Below the pieces are notes generated by a model. It ran no database searches. It was given only the letters and a program-made list of their open reading frames with translations, and was not told the origin of the DNA. From Ruegeria lacuscaerulensis (GTDB lineage: Bacteria; Pseudomonadota; Alphaproteobacteria; Rhodobacterales; Rhodobacteraceae): a stretch of 64,000 bases of DNA. The DNA is taken from assembly GCF_013034685.1 (NCBI RefSeq), contig NZ_WQGO01000002.1:558001-622000 (forward strand), in the 5' to 3' direction. A program made the translations under genes and the position numbers. Positions 16,847 to 25,975 of this stretch are shown piece after piece (position 1 is the stretch's first letter; each line of letters starts with the position of its first letter).

Positions 16847-18534
16847 CCAACAACACCCTCATATCCGACTTCCGCGCCATCGTCGGGTCACGCCATGTGC
16901 TGACCGGCGCCCGCGCCACCGAGCGGTTCCGCCGTGGGTTCAGGTCGGGCGAGGGCGAGGCGCTGTGCGTCGTACAACCCGGCACCCTGCTTGAGCAGTG
17001 GAAAGTTCTTCAAGCCTGCGTTGCCGCCGACAAGATCGTCATCATGCAGGCCGCCAATACCGGCCTGACAGAAGGGTCCACACCCTCGGGCCGCTATGAC
17101 CGCGATGTGGTTCTGATCAACACCCGCCGCATGGACACTCTGGTACCGTTGAACGGCGGTGAACAGGTTGTCAGCTTTCCCGGTGCCACACTCTTTGCCT
17201 TGGAAAAGTTGCTGGACCCAATGGGGCGTGAGCCGCACTCGGTGATCGGATCCTCGTGCATCGGGGCGTCGATTGTGGGTGGGGTCTGCAACAACTCGGG
17301 CGGCTCATTGGTTGAACGCGGGCCGGTTTACACCGAGCTGTCGGTCTATGCCCGCATCACCGAAGACGGCACGTTAGAGCTGGTCAACCACCTGGGCATT
17401 GACCTGGGTGAGACACCGGAACAGATACTGTCAAATCTCGATGCTGGTCAGTTCGAGCGCAATCCGGGGGCCACGAATAAACGCGCCTCGGCCAGTGATT
17501 ATGCGCAGATCGTGCGCGACGTGGATGCCGAAACGCCCGCACGATACAATGCGGATAAGGCGAAGCTGTTTGAATCTGCGGGTTCAGCCGGAAAAATGGC
17601 TGTGTTTGCCGTGCGTCTGGACACTTTCGCCAAGAACGAGGCCGAACAGGTTTTTTATATCGGAACCAACTCCCCAGACGATCTGGCCGAGTTGCGCCGG
17701 CATATCCTGTCGCAATTCGCGTCCCTGCCAGTCTCGGCCGAGTACATGCAGCGCGACGTGTTCGACATCACTAAGGCCTACGGTAAGGACACGGTGTGGA
17801 TGATCGACAAGTTGGGCACAGATCGCTTGCCGATGTTCTTTGCGCTGAAGGGCGCAGTGGATGCACGTTTACGGCGCATTCCTTTTCTGCGCAATTTCAC
17901 CGACCGGTTCATGCAGGCCGCAGTCAGCCTCCTGCCGCAGGTCCTGCCCAAGAGGATGATCGAATACCGAGAGGCCTATGAACATCATCTGATCCTGAAG
18001 ATGAAGGACGATGGCATCGAGGCGATCCGCAATTGGTTGCCCGGCTTCTTCGAAGGGCGCGATGCAGGTTTCTTCGAATGCACCCCCCGCGAAGCCAAGA
18101 TCGCGGGTCTGCACCGGTTTGCAGCCGCTGGTGCTGCGGTGCGCTACATGGCGATTCACGCAGATGAGGTCGAGGACATCATCGCGCTGGACGTAGCCCT
18201 ACGCCGCAATGATCGTGATTGGCTTGAGGTTTTGCCGCCCGAGATCAGCGATCAGATTGTTCACAAACTCTACTATGGCCACTTCATGTGTCACGTGATG
18301 CACCAGGACTATGTGGTGCGCAAAGGGGCGGATCCCAAAGCACTGAAGGCTGCGATGCTGAAGCTGTTCGACGCACGTGGTGCTGAATATCCGGCGGAAC
18401 ATAATGTCGGACATCTCTATAAGGCCAAACCCGACCTTGCGGCGCATTACACGTGTTGCGATCCGACAAACTCTTTCAATCCGGGGATCGGCAAGATGTC
18501 AAAATCCCGCAACTATGACGAAGGGATCAAGTAA
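16843..18534 (+). CDS. dld: Quinone-dependent D-lactate dehydrogenase
   Basis: The 563-residue FAD enzyme is close in size and motif order to E. coli Dld: a PCMH-type FAD-binding domain (AANTGLTEGSTPSG, IGSSCIGASIVGGVCNNSGGS), then a membrane-binding region rich in basic residues around 345-390 (RRIPFLRNFTDRFMQ, LPKRMIEYRE). The C-terminal cap contains HNVGHLYKA and ends in a DPTNSFNPGIG motif. It is peripheral to the inner membrane and oxidises D-lactate to pyruvate. It is translationally coupled to lldD. Confidence 0.92.
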   Translation: MTNNTLISDFRAIVGSRHVLTGARATERFRRGFRSGEGEALCVVQPGTLLEQWKVLQACVAADKIVIMQAANTGLTEGSTPSGRYDRDVVLINTRRMDTLVPLNGGEQVVSFPGATLFALEKLLDPMGREPHSVIGSSCIGASIVGGVCNNSGGSLVERGPVYTELSVYARITEDGTLELVNHLGIDLGETPEQILSNLDAGQFERNPGATNKRASASDYAQIVRDVDAETPARYNADKAKLFESAGSAGKMAVFAVRLDTFAKNEAEQVFYIGTNSPDDLAELRRHILSQFASLPVSAEYMQRDVFDITKAYGKDTVWMIDKLGTDRLPMFFALKGAVDARLRRIPFLRNFTDRFMQAAVSLLPQVLPKRMIEYREAYEHHLILKMKDDGIEAIRNWLPGFFEGRDAGFFECTPREAKIAGLHRFAAAGAAVRYMAIHADEVEDIIALDVALRRNDRDWLEVLPPEISDQIVHKLYYGHFMCHVMHQDYVVRKGADPKALKAAMLKLFDARGAEYPAEHNVGHLYKAKPDLAAHYTCCDPTNSFNPGIGKMSKSRNYDEGIK

Positions 18535-18544
18535 ATCGCCCAAG

Positions 18545-18601
18545 GCTATGCGTGGCGTTTTTCAGATAGTTTAACGTTAAACTTTTCCTGAGACGCATAG
18601 C
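18545..18601. repeat. Nested inverted repeats after the lactate operon
   Basis: An outer 9-bp perfect repeat GCTATGCGT / ACGCATAGC encloses a perfect 16-bp palindrome AGTTTAACGTTAAACT (18568-18583). The structure starts 10 bp after the dld stop. It could be a terminator-like cruciform or, given the palindrome, an operator serving the downstream acetoacetyl-CoA reductase/PDH genes. Confidence 0.6.
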
Positions 18602-18636
18602 TGGTATTCCGCTCAGGCCTATCCGTACGCTGAAAA

Positions 18637-18649
18637 TTACGCTACGTAA
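18637..18649. promoter_or_regulatory. Small dyad upstream of the acetoacetyl-CoA reductase gene
   Basis: TTACG-CTA-CGTAA, a 5-bp dyad 46 bp upstream of the start codon, is in a position expected for an operator near the promoter. Only symmetry and location support it. Confidence 0.3.
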
Positions 18650-18695
18650 CAAAGTGAGTTAGGTCAAAGTTTCTGACTAATTGGAGGAATTGAAA

Positions 18696-19418
18696 ATGAC
18701 ACGTACTGCACTTGTAACCGGTGGTAGCCGGGGTATCGGCGAAGCGATTTCCAGAAAGTTGAAGGCTGAAGGATATAATGTAGCCGCGACTTATGCGGGG
18801 AATGATGAAAAGGCCGCCGCCTTCACCGCCGAGACAGGTATCAAGACTTACAAGTGGAATGTTGCCGATTACGAAGCCTCGGCCGCAGGTATCGCGCAAG
18901 TCGAAGCGGACCTCGGACCCATTGACGTTGTCGTGGCCAATGCAGGCATCACTCGCGACGCACCATTCCACAAGATGACCCCGGACCAGTGGAAAGACGT
19001 GATCGACACCAACTTGACCGGTGTGTTCAACACCGTTCATCCAATCTGGCCCGGTATGCGCGAGCGCAAGTTTGGCCGTATCATCGTCATCAGTTCGATC
19101 AACGGTCAGAAAGGTCAGTTCGCGCAAGTGAACTATGCCGCAACCAAGGCGGGCGATCTGGGTATCGTCAAATCTCTGGCGCAAGAGGGCGCGCGGGCTG
19201 GCATCACCGCCAACGCGATCTGCCCCGGATATATCGCAACCGAGATGGTCATGGCCGTACCCGAGAAGGTGCGCGAGTCGATCATTGCACAAATCCCAGC
19301 GGGACGGCTGGGCGAGCCCGAGGAGATCGCCCGTTGCGTGGCCTTCCTTGCCTCGGATGACAGTCAGTTCATCAACGGCTCGACCATCTCTGCCAACGGC
19401 GCGCAGTTCTTCGTCTGA
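18696..19418 (+). CDS. phbB: Acetoacetyl-CoA reductase (PhaB/PhbB)
   Basis: Start at MTRTALVTGGSRGIGEAIS, 8 nt after GGAGG. The 240-residue short-chain dehydrogenase has the NADPH-binding TGGSRGIG, NAG (VANAGITRD) and the catalytic stretch SSINGQKGQFAQVNYAATKAG. The SINGQKGQ..NY pattern is the PhaB signature separating it from FabG. It reduces acetoacetyl-CoA to (R)-3-hydroxybutyryl-CoA for polyhydroxybutyrate. No thiolase or synthase gene is nearby. It lies 33 nt before aceE, probably in the same operon, linking acetyl-CoA production to carbon storage. Confidence 0.88.
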   Translation: MTRTALVTGGSRGIGEAISRKLKAEGYNVAATYAGNDEKAAAFTAETGIKTYKWNVADYEASAAGIAQVEADLGPIDVVVANAGITRDAPFHKMTPDQWKDVIDTNLTGVFNTVHPIWPGMRERKFGRIIVISSINGQKGQFAQVNYAATKAGDLGIVKSLAQEGARAGITANAICPGYIATEMVMAVPEKVRESIIAQIPAGRLGEPEEIARCVAFLASDDSQFINGSTISANGAQFFV

Positions 19419-19451
19419 CGCGCGGACACACACAAGAAAGGACCCTGCCAC

Positions 19452-22106
19452 ATGAAAGACCTTGAACCCGACATCGACCCAATCGAGTCTCAGGAGTGGC
19501 AGGACGCCATCGAAGACGTCATCGAACGGGATGGCGCCAATCGCGCGCATTTCCTGCTGGACAAAGCGGTGCAAAAGGCGCGCGCTGCTGGGGCGACCCT
19601 GCCGTTTTCGGCAACGACGCCCTATCAGAACACCATTCCTGTCGATGATCAGTATGCCTTTCCCGGCGATCAGGACATGGAATGGCGCATTCGCACGATC
19701 AACCGCTGGAACGCGATGGCGACCGTTGTGCGGCGTAATAAGGTCAGCAGCGAATACGGTGGGCACATCGCCTCATTCGCCTCGTCGGCGGTCATGTATG
19801 ACATCGGTTTGAACCATTTCTGGCGGTCGAAATCGGCGATTCATGGCGGCGATCTGGTGTTCTTTCAGGGCCACGTGATCCCTGGCATCTATGCCCGGTC
19901 CTTCATGGAAGGTCGCATCAGCGAAGAGCAGTTGGAAAACTTCCGCTCGGAAGTCAGCGGAGGAGGTCTGTCCAGCTATCCGCACCCGTGGCTGATGCCC
20001 GATTACTGGCAGTTCCCAACCGTTTCGATGGGTCTGGGCCCGTTAATGGCGATCTATCAGGCGCGGTTCATGAAATACATGCACAACCGGGGCCATATCG
20101 ACATGGCCGACCGCAAAGTGTGGTGTTTCCTAGGTGATGGTGAAATGGACGAACCCGAAAGCCGGGGCGCTATTGACCTTGCCGTGCGCGAAGGTCTGGA
20201 CAACCTGATCTTTGTTATCAACTGCAATCTGCAACGCTTGGACGGCCCTGTGCGCGGCAACGGAAAGATCGTGCAAGAGCTTGAGGGCGACTTCCGCGGC
20301 GCAGGCTGGAACGTGATCAAGCTGCTCTGGGGTAAAGGCTGGGATCAGCTGCTGGAGAAAGACACCACCGGTCGTCTGCGCCAGCTGATGGATGAGACGG
20401 TCGATGGAGACTATCAGACCTTCAAATCCAAGGACGGCGCTTATATCCGTGAACATTTCTTTGGCAAGTACCCCGAAACCGCGGCGCTGGTCGAAGACTG
20501 GACCGACGATCAGATCTGGGCGCTGCGTCGGGGCGGACACGACCCTGAGAAAGTCTTTACCGCGTTCAAACGCGCAACCGAGAATGAGGGCACGCCAACC
20601 TGCCTGTTGGTGAAAACCGTTAAAGGCTATGGCATGGGTTCGGCTGGCGAAGGTCAGAACACCACACACCAGCAAAAGAAACTGGCCGAAGATCAACTGC
20701 GCGCCTTCCGCGACCGGTTCCAAATCCCGGTCAGCGACGAAGATTTGCCAAACGCGCCGTTCGTGTCGCTGAACAATGCACAAAAGGCCTATCTCGCGGA
20801 CCGGCGCAAAGCGCTTGGGGGTGAGTTCCCCAAACGCGACAGCACCGCACCTGCGCTGGATATCCCGGACCTGTCCAAGTTCGAAGCGCAGCTCAAAGGC
20901 ACGGGTGATCGCGAGATTTCGACCACCATGGCCTTTGTCCGCATCTTGACCACGCTGCTGCGTGACAAAGGGATCGGCAAGAACGTGGTTCCGATCGTGC
21001 CGGATGAAAGCCGCACTTTCGGGATGGAGGGGCTGTTCCGTTCCGTGGGCATCTATAATCCAGCGGGTCAGAACTATACCCCCGAAGATGCCGATCAGAT
21101 GATGTTCTACAAGGAAACGACCAACGGTCAGGTCCTGCAAGAGGGTATCAATGAGGCCGGAGCCATGGCCGACTGGATTGCGGCGGCGACGTCCTATTCC
21201 AACCACGGCGTGGCGATGATCCCGTTCTTCATCTACTACTCGATGTTCGGGTTCCAGCGGATTGGCGATCTGGCCTGGGCCGCAGGCGACAGCCGCGCGC
21301 GGGGCTTCATGCTGGGCGGCACTGCCGGTCGGACCACGTTGAACGGCGAAGGGTTGCAGCACGAGGATGGGCACAGCCATATCCTTGCGGGCACCATTCC
21401 GAACTGCATCACCTATGACCCGACCTTCAGCTATGAGGTCGCGGTGATCATCCAGAACGGCCTGCAACGGATGTATGGCAATCAGGAGGATATCTATTTC
21501 TACCTGACCCTGATGAACGAAAACTATGCCCATCCCGATATGCCGATGGGCGCTGAAGAAGGCATCATCAAGGGGCTCTACCGGTTCCAGGAGGTCAAAA
21601 AGCCGGGCAAGAAGCACGTCAACCTGATGGGCTCGGGCACCATTCTGGTGCAGGCGATGAAAGCCGCCGAGATGCTGAAGAAAGATTTCGGCGTGACCTC
21701 GGATATCTGGTCGGCAACCTCGTTCAACGAACTGGCCCGCGATGGTCAGGACGCGGCGCGCGCGAACCGCCTGGACCCGCTGGCTGAAGAACGTGTGCCT
21801 TACGTGACCGAGCAGCTGTCCAAAGCCAAAGGCCCGATCATTGCGGCCACCGACTATATGAAGAACTACGCCGAGCAGATCCGCGCCTTTGTGCCGGGCC
21901 GCTACACCGTGCTGGGCACGGATGGCTATGGCCGCTCGGACAGCCGGGTGAACCTGCGCCGGTTCTTCGAGGTCGACGCCAACCACATCGCGGCGGCGGC
22001 CATGGTCGATCTGTACCGCGAAGGTGCTGTGACCAAGGCCGAGCTCGAGAAAGCGCTCAAGACATATGAAATTGACGGCGACAAGCCGAACCCCCGGTTG
22101 GTTTAA
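19452..22106 (+). CDS. aceE: Pyruvate dehydrogenase E1, homodimeric type
   Basis: The 884-residue protein is the size of E. coli AceE. It contains the thiamine diphosphate motif GDGEMDEPES (residues 228-237) and the nearby NCNLQRLDGPVRGNGKI, and shares the AceE layout throughout. It decarboxylates pyruvate and acetylates the lipoyl group of E2. It is followed by aceF and lpd in order. Alphaproteobacteria usually carry the alpha/beta heterotetrameric E1 (PdhA-PdhB), so this gamma/beta-type enzyme is notable. Its position after two lactate dehydrogenases suggests it handles lactate-derived pyruvate. Confidence 0.95.
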   Translation: MKDLEPDIDPIESQEWQDAIEDVIERDGANRAHFLLDKAVQKARAAGATLPFSATTPYQNTIPVDDQYAFPGDQDMEWRIRTINRWNAMATVVRRNKVSSEYGGHIASFASSAVMYDIGLNHFWRSKSAIHGGDLVFFQGHVIPGIYARSFMEGRISEEQLENFRSEVSGGGLSSYPHPWLMPDYWQFPTVSMGLGPLMAIYQARFMKYMHNRGHIDMADRKVWCFLGDGEMDEPESRGAIDLAVREGLDNLIFVINCNLQRLDGPVRGNGKIVQELEGDFRGAGWNVIKLLWGKGWDQLLEKDTTGRLRQLMDETVDGDYQTFKSKDGAYIREHFFGKYPETAALVEDWTDDQIWALRRGGHDPEKVFTAFKRATENEGTPTCLLVKTVKGYGMGSAGEGQNTTHQQKKLAEDQLRAFRDRFQIPVSDEDLPNAPFVSLNNAQKAYLADRRKALGGEFPKRDSTAPALDIPDLSKFEAQLKGTGDREISTTMAFVRILTTLLRDKGIGKNVVPIVPDESRTFGMEGLFRSVGIYNPAGQNYTPEDADQMMFYKETTNGQVLQEGINEAGAMADWIAAATSYSNHGVAMIPFFIYYSMFGFQRIGDLAWAAGDSRARGFMLGGTAGRTTLNGEGLQHEDGHSHILAGTIPNCITYDPTFSYEVAVIIQNGLQRMYGNQEDIYFYLTLMNENYAHPDMPMGAEEGIIKGLYRFQEVKKPGKKHVNLMGSGTILVQAMKAAEMLKKDFGVTSDIWSATSFNELARDGQDAARANRLDPLAEERVPYVTEQLSKAKGPIIAATDYMKNYAEQIRAFVPGRYTVLGTDGYGRSDSRVNLRRFFEVDANHIAAAAMVDLYREGAVTKAELEKALKTYEIDGDKPNPRLV

Positions 22107-22133
22107 GGCCACGGGGCACGAGGAGACATAGAC

Positions 22134-23384
22134 ATGGCAATCGAAGTAACAGTCCCGGATATCGGGGATTTCTCGGACGTTCCCGTCATCAGCATTTTGG
22201 TTTCGGTCGGTGACACCATCGCCGCCGAAGACCCGCTGATCGAGTTGGAGAGCGATAAGGCAACGATGGAGGTTCCCTCCCCGGCCGCTGGTGTCGTCAA
22301 GGAAATCAAAGTGGCCGAGGGCGACAACGTGTCTGAAGGCGCGCTGATCCTGCTGCTGGAAGGTGAAGGGGCCCCGGCTGCCCCGGCTGAGGCAGCCCCC
22401 GCCTCTGCGGCCGCTCCGGCCCCGGCCGCAGCACCTGCTGCCCCGGCACCCGCACCCGTTGTGGATGGTGGGTTCGGCAAGGCCCACGCCTCGCCATCGG
22501 TGCGCGCCTTTGCACGCCAGTTGGATATTGACCTGTCCAAGGTCAACGGCTCGGGCCGTAAGGGTCGCATCCTGCGCGAAGACGTCACCAAGTTCCTGAA
22601 AACCTCAACCGCGGCGGCCCCGGCTGCTGTCGGTGCGGCGGGCGGCATGGGCATCCCGCCGATCCCCGTTGTCGATTTCTCGAAATTCGGCCCCGTGGAA
22701 GATGTGGAAATGCCGCGGATCAAAAAGCTGTCGGGCCCTGCCCTGCACCGGTCCTGGTTGAACATCCCGCATGTGACGCATAATGACGAAGCGGACATCA
22801 CCGATCTGGACAAGTACCGCAAGGAAATGGATACGATGGCCAAGGAAGAAGGCTATCGCGTTACTCTGCTCAGCTTTGTCGTCAAAGCCTCGGTAAGTGC
22901 GTTGAAACAGCATTGGGAGTTCAACTCGTCCATCCATCCCGATGGCGATAAGCTGATCCGCAAATCCTACTACAATATCGGTTTTGCGGCTGACACACCC
23001 AACGGGCTGGTGGTTCCGGTCATCAAGGATGCGGACCGCAAGGGGATTGTCGAGATTTCCAAGGACCTGATGGAGCTGTCCGGCAAGGCCCGCGCAGGTG
23101 GGCTGAAGTCAAACGACATGCAGGGCGCGACCTTTACGATCTCGTCGCTGGGCGGTATCGGCGGCACGCATTTTACCCCCATCGTCAACGCACCCGAGGT
23201 GGCTATCCTGGGCCTGACCCGCTCGAAAATGGCGCCGGTCTGGAATGGCGAGGAATTTGTGCCGCGCCTGATGCAGCCAATGTCGCTCAGCTATGACCAC
23301 CGGGCCGTCGATGGCGCCTTGGCCGCGCGCTTCTGCGTGACGCTCAAGACGCTGTTGGGCGATATGCGCAAGCTGATGTGGTAA
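22134..23384 (+). CDS. aceF: Dihydrolipoamide acetyltransferase (PDH E2)
   Basis: The 416-residue protein has one N-terminal lipoyl domain (residues ~2-76, lipoylated Lys42 in ESDKATMEV) and an Ala/Pro-rich linker. A peripheral-subunit-binding domain follows (about 120-155, ASPSVRAFARQLDIDLSKV), then the acetyltransferase core with the catalytic SYDHRAVDG motif (His389, Asp393). It transfers acetyl from lipoamide to CoA. E. coli AceF has three lipoyl domains; this one has a single copy, with a second copy on Lpd. A GAGGAG site lies just upstream. Confidence 0.95.
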   Translation: MAIEVTVPDIGDFSDVPVISILVSVGDTIAAEDPLIELESDKATMEVPSPAAGVVKEIKVAEGDNVSEGALILLLEGEGAPAAPAEAAPASAAAPAPAAAPAAPAPAPVVDGGFGKAHASPSVRAFARQLDIDLSKVNGSGRKGRILREDVTKFLKTSTAAAPAAVGAAGGMGIPPIPVVDFSKFGPVEDVEMPRIKKLSGPALHRSWLNIPHVTHNDEADITDLDKYRKEMDTMAKEEGYRVTLLSFVVKASVSALKQHWEFNSSIHPDGDKLIRKSYYNIGFAADTPNGLVVPVIKDADRKGIVEISKDLMELSGKARAGGLKSNDMQGATFTISSLGGIGGTHFTPIVNAPEVAILGLTRSKMAPVWNGEEFVPRLMQPMSLSYDHRAVDGALAARFCVTLKTLLGDMRKLMW

Positions 23385-23395
23385 GGAGAGATCAG

Positions 23396-25126
23396 ATGGA
23401 CGTCAAAGTACCCGATATCGGTGATTTCTCCGATGTGCCCGTGATCAGCATTCTTGTCTCGGTCGGCGACACCGTCGCCGCCGAGGACCCACTGATCGAG
23501 CTGGAATCCGACAAGGCCACGATGGAGGTCCCCTCCCCCGCCGCAGGCAAAGTGGTCTCGATTGCCGTGTCCGAAGGCGATAACGTCTCGGAAGGTGCGC
23601 TGATCCTGACATTGGAAGCAGCCGATGGGGCCGCGCCCGAAGCTGCTCCGGTAGAGGCACCCGCCGCGCCGCAGGCCGTGGCCGCCACCGGCACGGCGAC
23701 CGGTCAAGGCGATGTGCATGCCGAGGTAGTTGTGCTGGGCTCTGGCCCCGGTGGTTACACCGCCGCTTTCCGTGCCGCCGATCTGGGCAAAAAGGTGGTC
23801 ATGATCGAACGCAACCCGACACTGGGCGGCGTCTGCCTGAACGTGGGCTGTATCCCTTCGAAGGCGCTGCTGCACGTGGCCAAGGTTATCACCGAAGCCG
23901 AAGAGATGGGCGCACACGGGGTTAGCTTCGGAAAGCCCAAGATCGACCTGGACGAGCTGCGCGCCTTCAAAGACAGCGTTGTTGGCAAGCTGACCGGCGG
24001 TCTGGACGGTCTGTCCAAAGGCCGTAAGGTTCAGATTGTGCGCGGCTATGGCCGTTTCTCGGGCCCGAACATGATCGAAGTTGTGGGCGACGATGGCATT
24101 ACCACTGTATCCTTCGACCAATGCATCATTGCTGCGGGCTCTGAACCGGTTGAATTGCCTTTTATCCCGCATGACGACGACCGCGTGATCGACTCGACCG
24201 GGGCGCTGGAACTGGCGGATGTGCCCAAGCGGATGCTGGTTCTGGGCGGCGGTATCATCGGTCTGGAAATGGCCTGTGTCTATGACGCTTTGGGGTCGAA
24301 CATCACCGTGGTTGAACTGATGGATCAGATCATCCCCGGTGCCGACAAGGATATCGTCAAACCCCTGATGAACCGCATCAAGGGCCGGTATGAGAACATC
24401 TTCCTCAAGACCAAAGTGACCGCGATTGAGCCCTTGAAAAAGGGCCTCAAGGTCACGTTCGAGGATGACAAGGGCGAAAGCTTCACCGACACGTTCGACA
24501 AGGTTCTGGTCGCCGTGGGTCGCAAACCCAATGGCAAGCTGATCGACGCCGAAAAGGCGGGTGTTGTGGTTGATGAACGTGGCTTCATCGCGGTGGACAA
24601 CCGGCAGCGCACGGGTGTGCCGCACATTTTCGCCATCGGTGATCTGGTCGGCCAGCCCATGCTGGCACACAAGGCCGTGCACGAAGGTAAGGTCGCCGCC
24701 GAAGTGGCCGCCGGTCACAAACGGTTCTTCGACGCCAAGCTGATCCCCTCGGTCGCTTATACCGACCCCGAGGTGGCATGGTGCGGGTTGACCGAGACCG
24801 AGGCCAAGGCCAAAGGGATCAAGCTCGAAAAAGGCGTGTTCCCTTGGGCTGCATCCGGCAAATCCCTCTCCAATGGCCGGTCCGAAGGCATCACCAAGCT
24901 GCTGTTCAATCCCGAAGATCAGCGCGTCGTAGGGGCATGTATCGTGGGCACCAATGCAGGTGATCTTATCGCCGAAACTGCGCTGGCCATCGAGATGGGT
25001 GCAGACGCAGTCGATCTGGGCCACACGATCCACCCGCACCCGACGCTCAGTGAGACGGTGAACTTTGCCGCCGAGATGTTCGAGGGTACGATCACAGATC
25101 TGATCCCGCCCAAGAAACGTCACTAA
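23396..25126 (+). CDS. lpd: Dihydrolipoamide dehydrogenase with N-terminal lipoyl domain
   Basis: The 576-residue E3 subunit begins with its own lipoyl domain (Lys40 in ESDKATMEV) joined by an Ala/Pro linker to the flavoprotein. Signatures are the FAD GSGPGGYTAAFRAADLG motif, the redox disulfide GGVCLNVGCIPSK (Cys147, Cys152), the NAD motif GGGIIGLEMA, and HPHPTLSE with the catalytic His-Glu pair near the end. Lipoyl-tagged Lpd is known from beta- and gammaproteobacterial PDH operons. The start follows AAGGAGAG. It ends the operon. Confidence 0.95.
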   Translation: MDVKVPDIGDFSDVPVISILVSVGDTVAAEDPLIELESDKATMEVPSPAAGKVVSIAVSEGDNVSEGALILTLEAADGAAPEAAPVEAPAAPQAVAATGTATGQGDVHAEVVVLGSGPGGYTAAFRAADLGKKVVMIERNPTLGGVCLNVGCIPSKALLHVAKVITEAEEMGAHGVSFGKPKIDLDELRAFKDSVVGKLTGGLDGLSKGRKVQIVRGYGRFSGPNMIEVVGDDGITTVSFDQCIIAAGSEPVELPFIPHDDDRVIDSTGALELADVPKRMLVLGGGIIGLEMACVYDALGSNITVVELMDQIIPGADKDIVKPLMNRIKGRYENIFLKTKVTAIEPLKKGLKVTFEDDKGESFTDTFDKVLVAVGRKPNGKLIDAEKAGVVVDERGFIAVDNRQRTGVPHIFAIGDLVGQPMLAHKAVHEGKVAAEVAAGHKRFFDAKLIPSVAYTDPEVAWCGLTETEAKAKGIKLEKGVFPWAASGKSLSNGRSEGITKLLFNPEDQRVVGACIVGTNAGDLIAETALAIEMGADAVDLGHTIHPHPTLSETVNFAAEMFEGTITDLIPPKKRH

Positions 25127-25151
25127 GACCCGGGCAGCGAGGTCAAAAAGA

Positions 25152-25174
25152 AGTTGAGCGGTATGCGCTCAACT
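25152..25174 (-). terminator. Rho-independent terminator of the hydrolase gene
   Basis: Nine-bp perfect stem AGTTGAGCG / CGCTCAACT with a 5-nt loop. On the minus strand it is followed by TTCTTTTTG. It overlaps the stop codon of the hydrolase gene and may also slow transcription leaving the PDH operon from the other side. Confidence 0.65.
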
Positions 25175-25900
25175 CCCTCCCTTTGCCGGTAGGTGCGTGG
25201 CTAGAAAAGCGGTTAGTGCCGCCCAGTATTCGGCCCCATCCGCACTGACGAGAGCCGACGCCCCGTGCCGACCCCGCCCGTCTGGTTGAAACCCGGTGAC
25301 GGGACCGGCGATTTTGGAGGCGAAGGGCTTCCACTGACCGGCCTCATTCCGGGCCGAGGTCAAAAAGACCGGATCTTTTAAATCACCCAGCCGTTTGGTG
25401 ACATAGGTCTTGCCACCGAAATACTCACCCGGCGAAAAGGCCATGACAGCATCGGCGAATTTGCGATCCTGCGCGGCGAGGACAAGAACCAAACCCGCGG
25501 AATACGAGGACCCGAGAACTCCGACATGACGCGCGCCCGCGTTCTTACGCGCCCAGGCTGACGCAGCCTGCATGTCGGGGATCGCTTCGGTGTATGCCAC
25601 GTTGCCGCCTGCCTTGGCGGCGGTTTCGTTCTTTACGCCGTTGAACTTGCCACCCGAGCGTTGATCGACGGCCAGCGTTGCATAGCCAATTTCGTTCAGC
25701 CGCTTGGCAATATCACCATATTCGCCCCGGCTGGCCCCGGCCATGTGATAAAGGACAAGGACGGTGTCATAGGCGGCACCGGGCTTTTGAAAATCGGCGG
25801 TGACAACAACTCCGTCCGCCGCCTTGAACCGAACGGTTTCGGCAAACGCGGCGCTGGTGGCAAGAAAAAGGGCTGCAAACGCAAGAAGCAGTCTGGTCAT
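25169..25900 (-). CDS. Exported alpha/beta hydrolase, dienelactone-hydrolase-like
   Basis: The 243-residue protein starts with a Sec signal peptide (MTRLLLAFAALFLATSAAFAE). The alpha/beta-hydrolase fold shows the oxyanion region LYHMAGASRGEY and the nucleophile elbow GSSYSAG. The probable catalytic His lies in GRGRHGAS near the C-terminus; the acid is probably in TSARNEAG, where the usual Asp is not obvious. It is probably a periplasmic or secreted esterase of unknown substrate. A GGGAG site precedes the start. Single gene. Confidence 0.78.
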   Translation of the reverse strand: MTRLLLAFAALFLATSAAFAETVRFKAADGVVVTADFQKPGAAYDTVLVLYHMAGASRGEYGDIAKRLNEIGYATLAVDQRSGGKFNGVKNETAAKAGGNVAYTEAIPDMQAASAWARKNAGARHVGVLGSSYSAGLVLVLAAQDRKFADAVMAFSPGEYFGGKTYVTKRLGDLKDPVFLTSARNEAGQWKPFASKIAGPVTGFQPDGRGRHGASALVSADGAEYWAALTAFLATHLPAKGGS

Positions 25901-25975
25901 GGAATTCTCCCAACTCGGTCACGAGAACTCTAACACCCTTGCCCCATGCGCTGCGGTCACGTTTTCAGGATCAGG

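Noticed and set aside
20130..22487. Very long minus-strand open frame (785 codons) opposite aceE/aceF
   Set aside because: It is the antisense shadow of high-GC coding DNA, rich in His and Arg, without domains, and covered by clear PDH genes.
23291..25123. 610-codon minus-strand frame opposite lpd
   Set aside because: Antisense shadow of the lpd gene with low-complexity composition and no recognisable fold.
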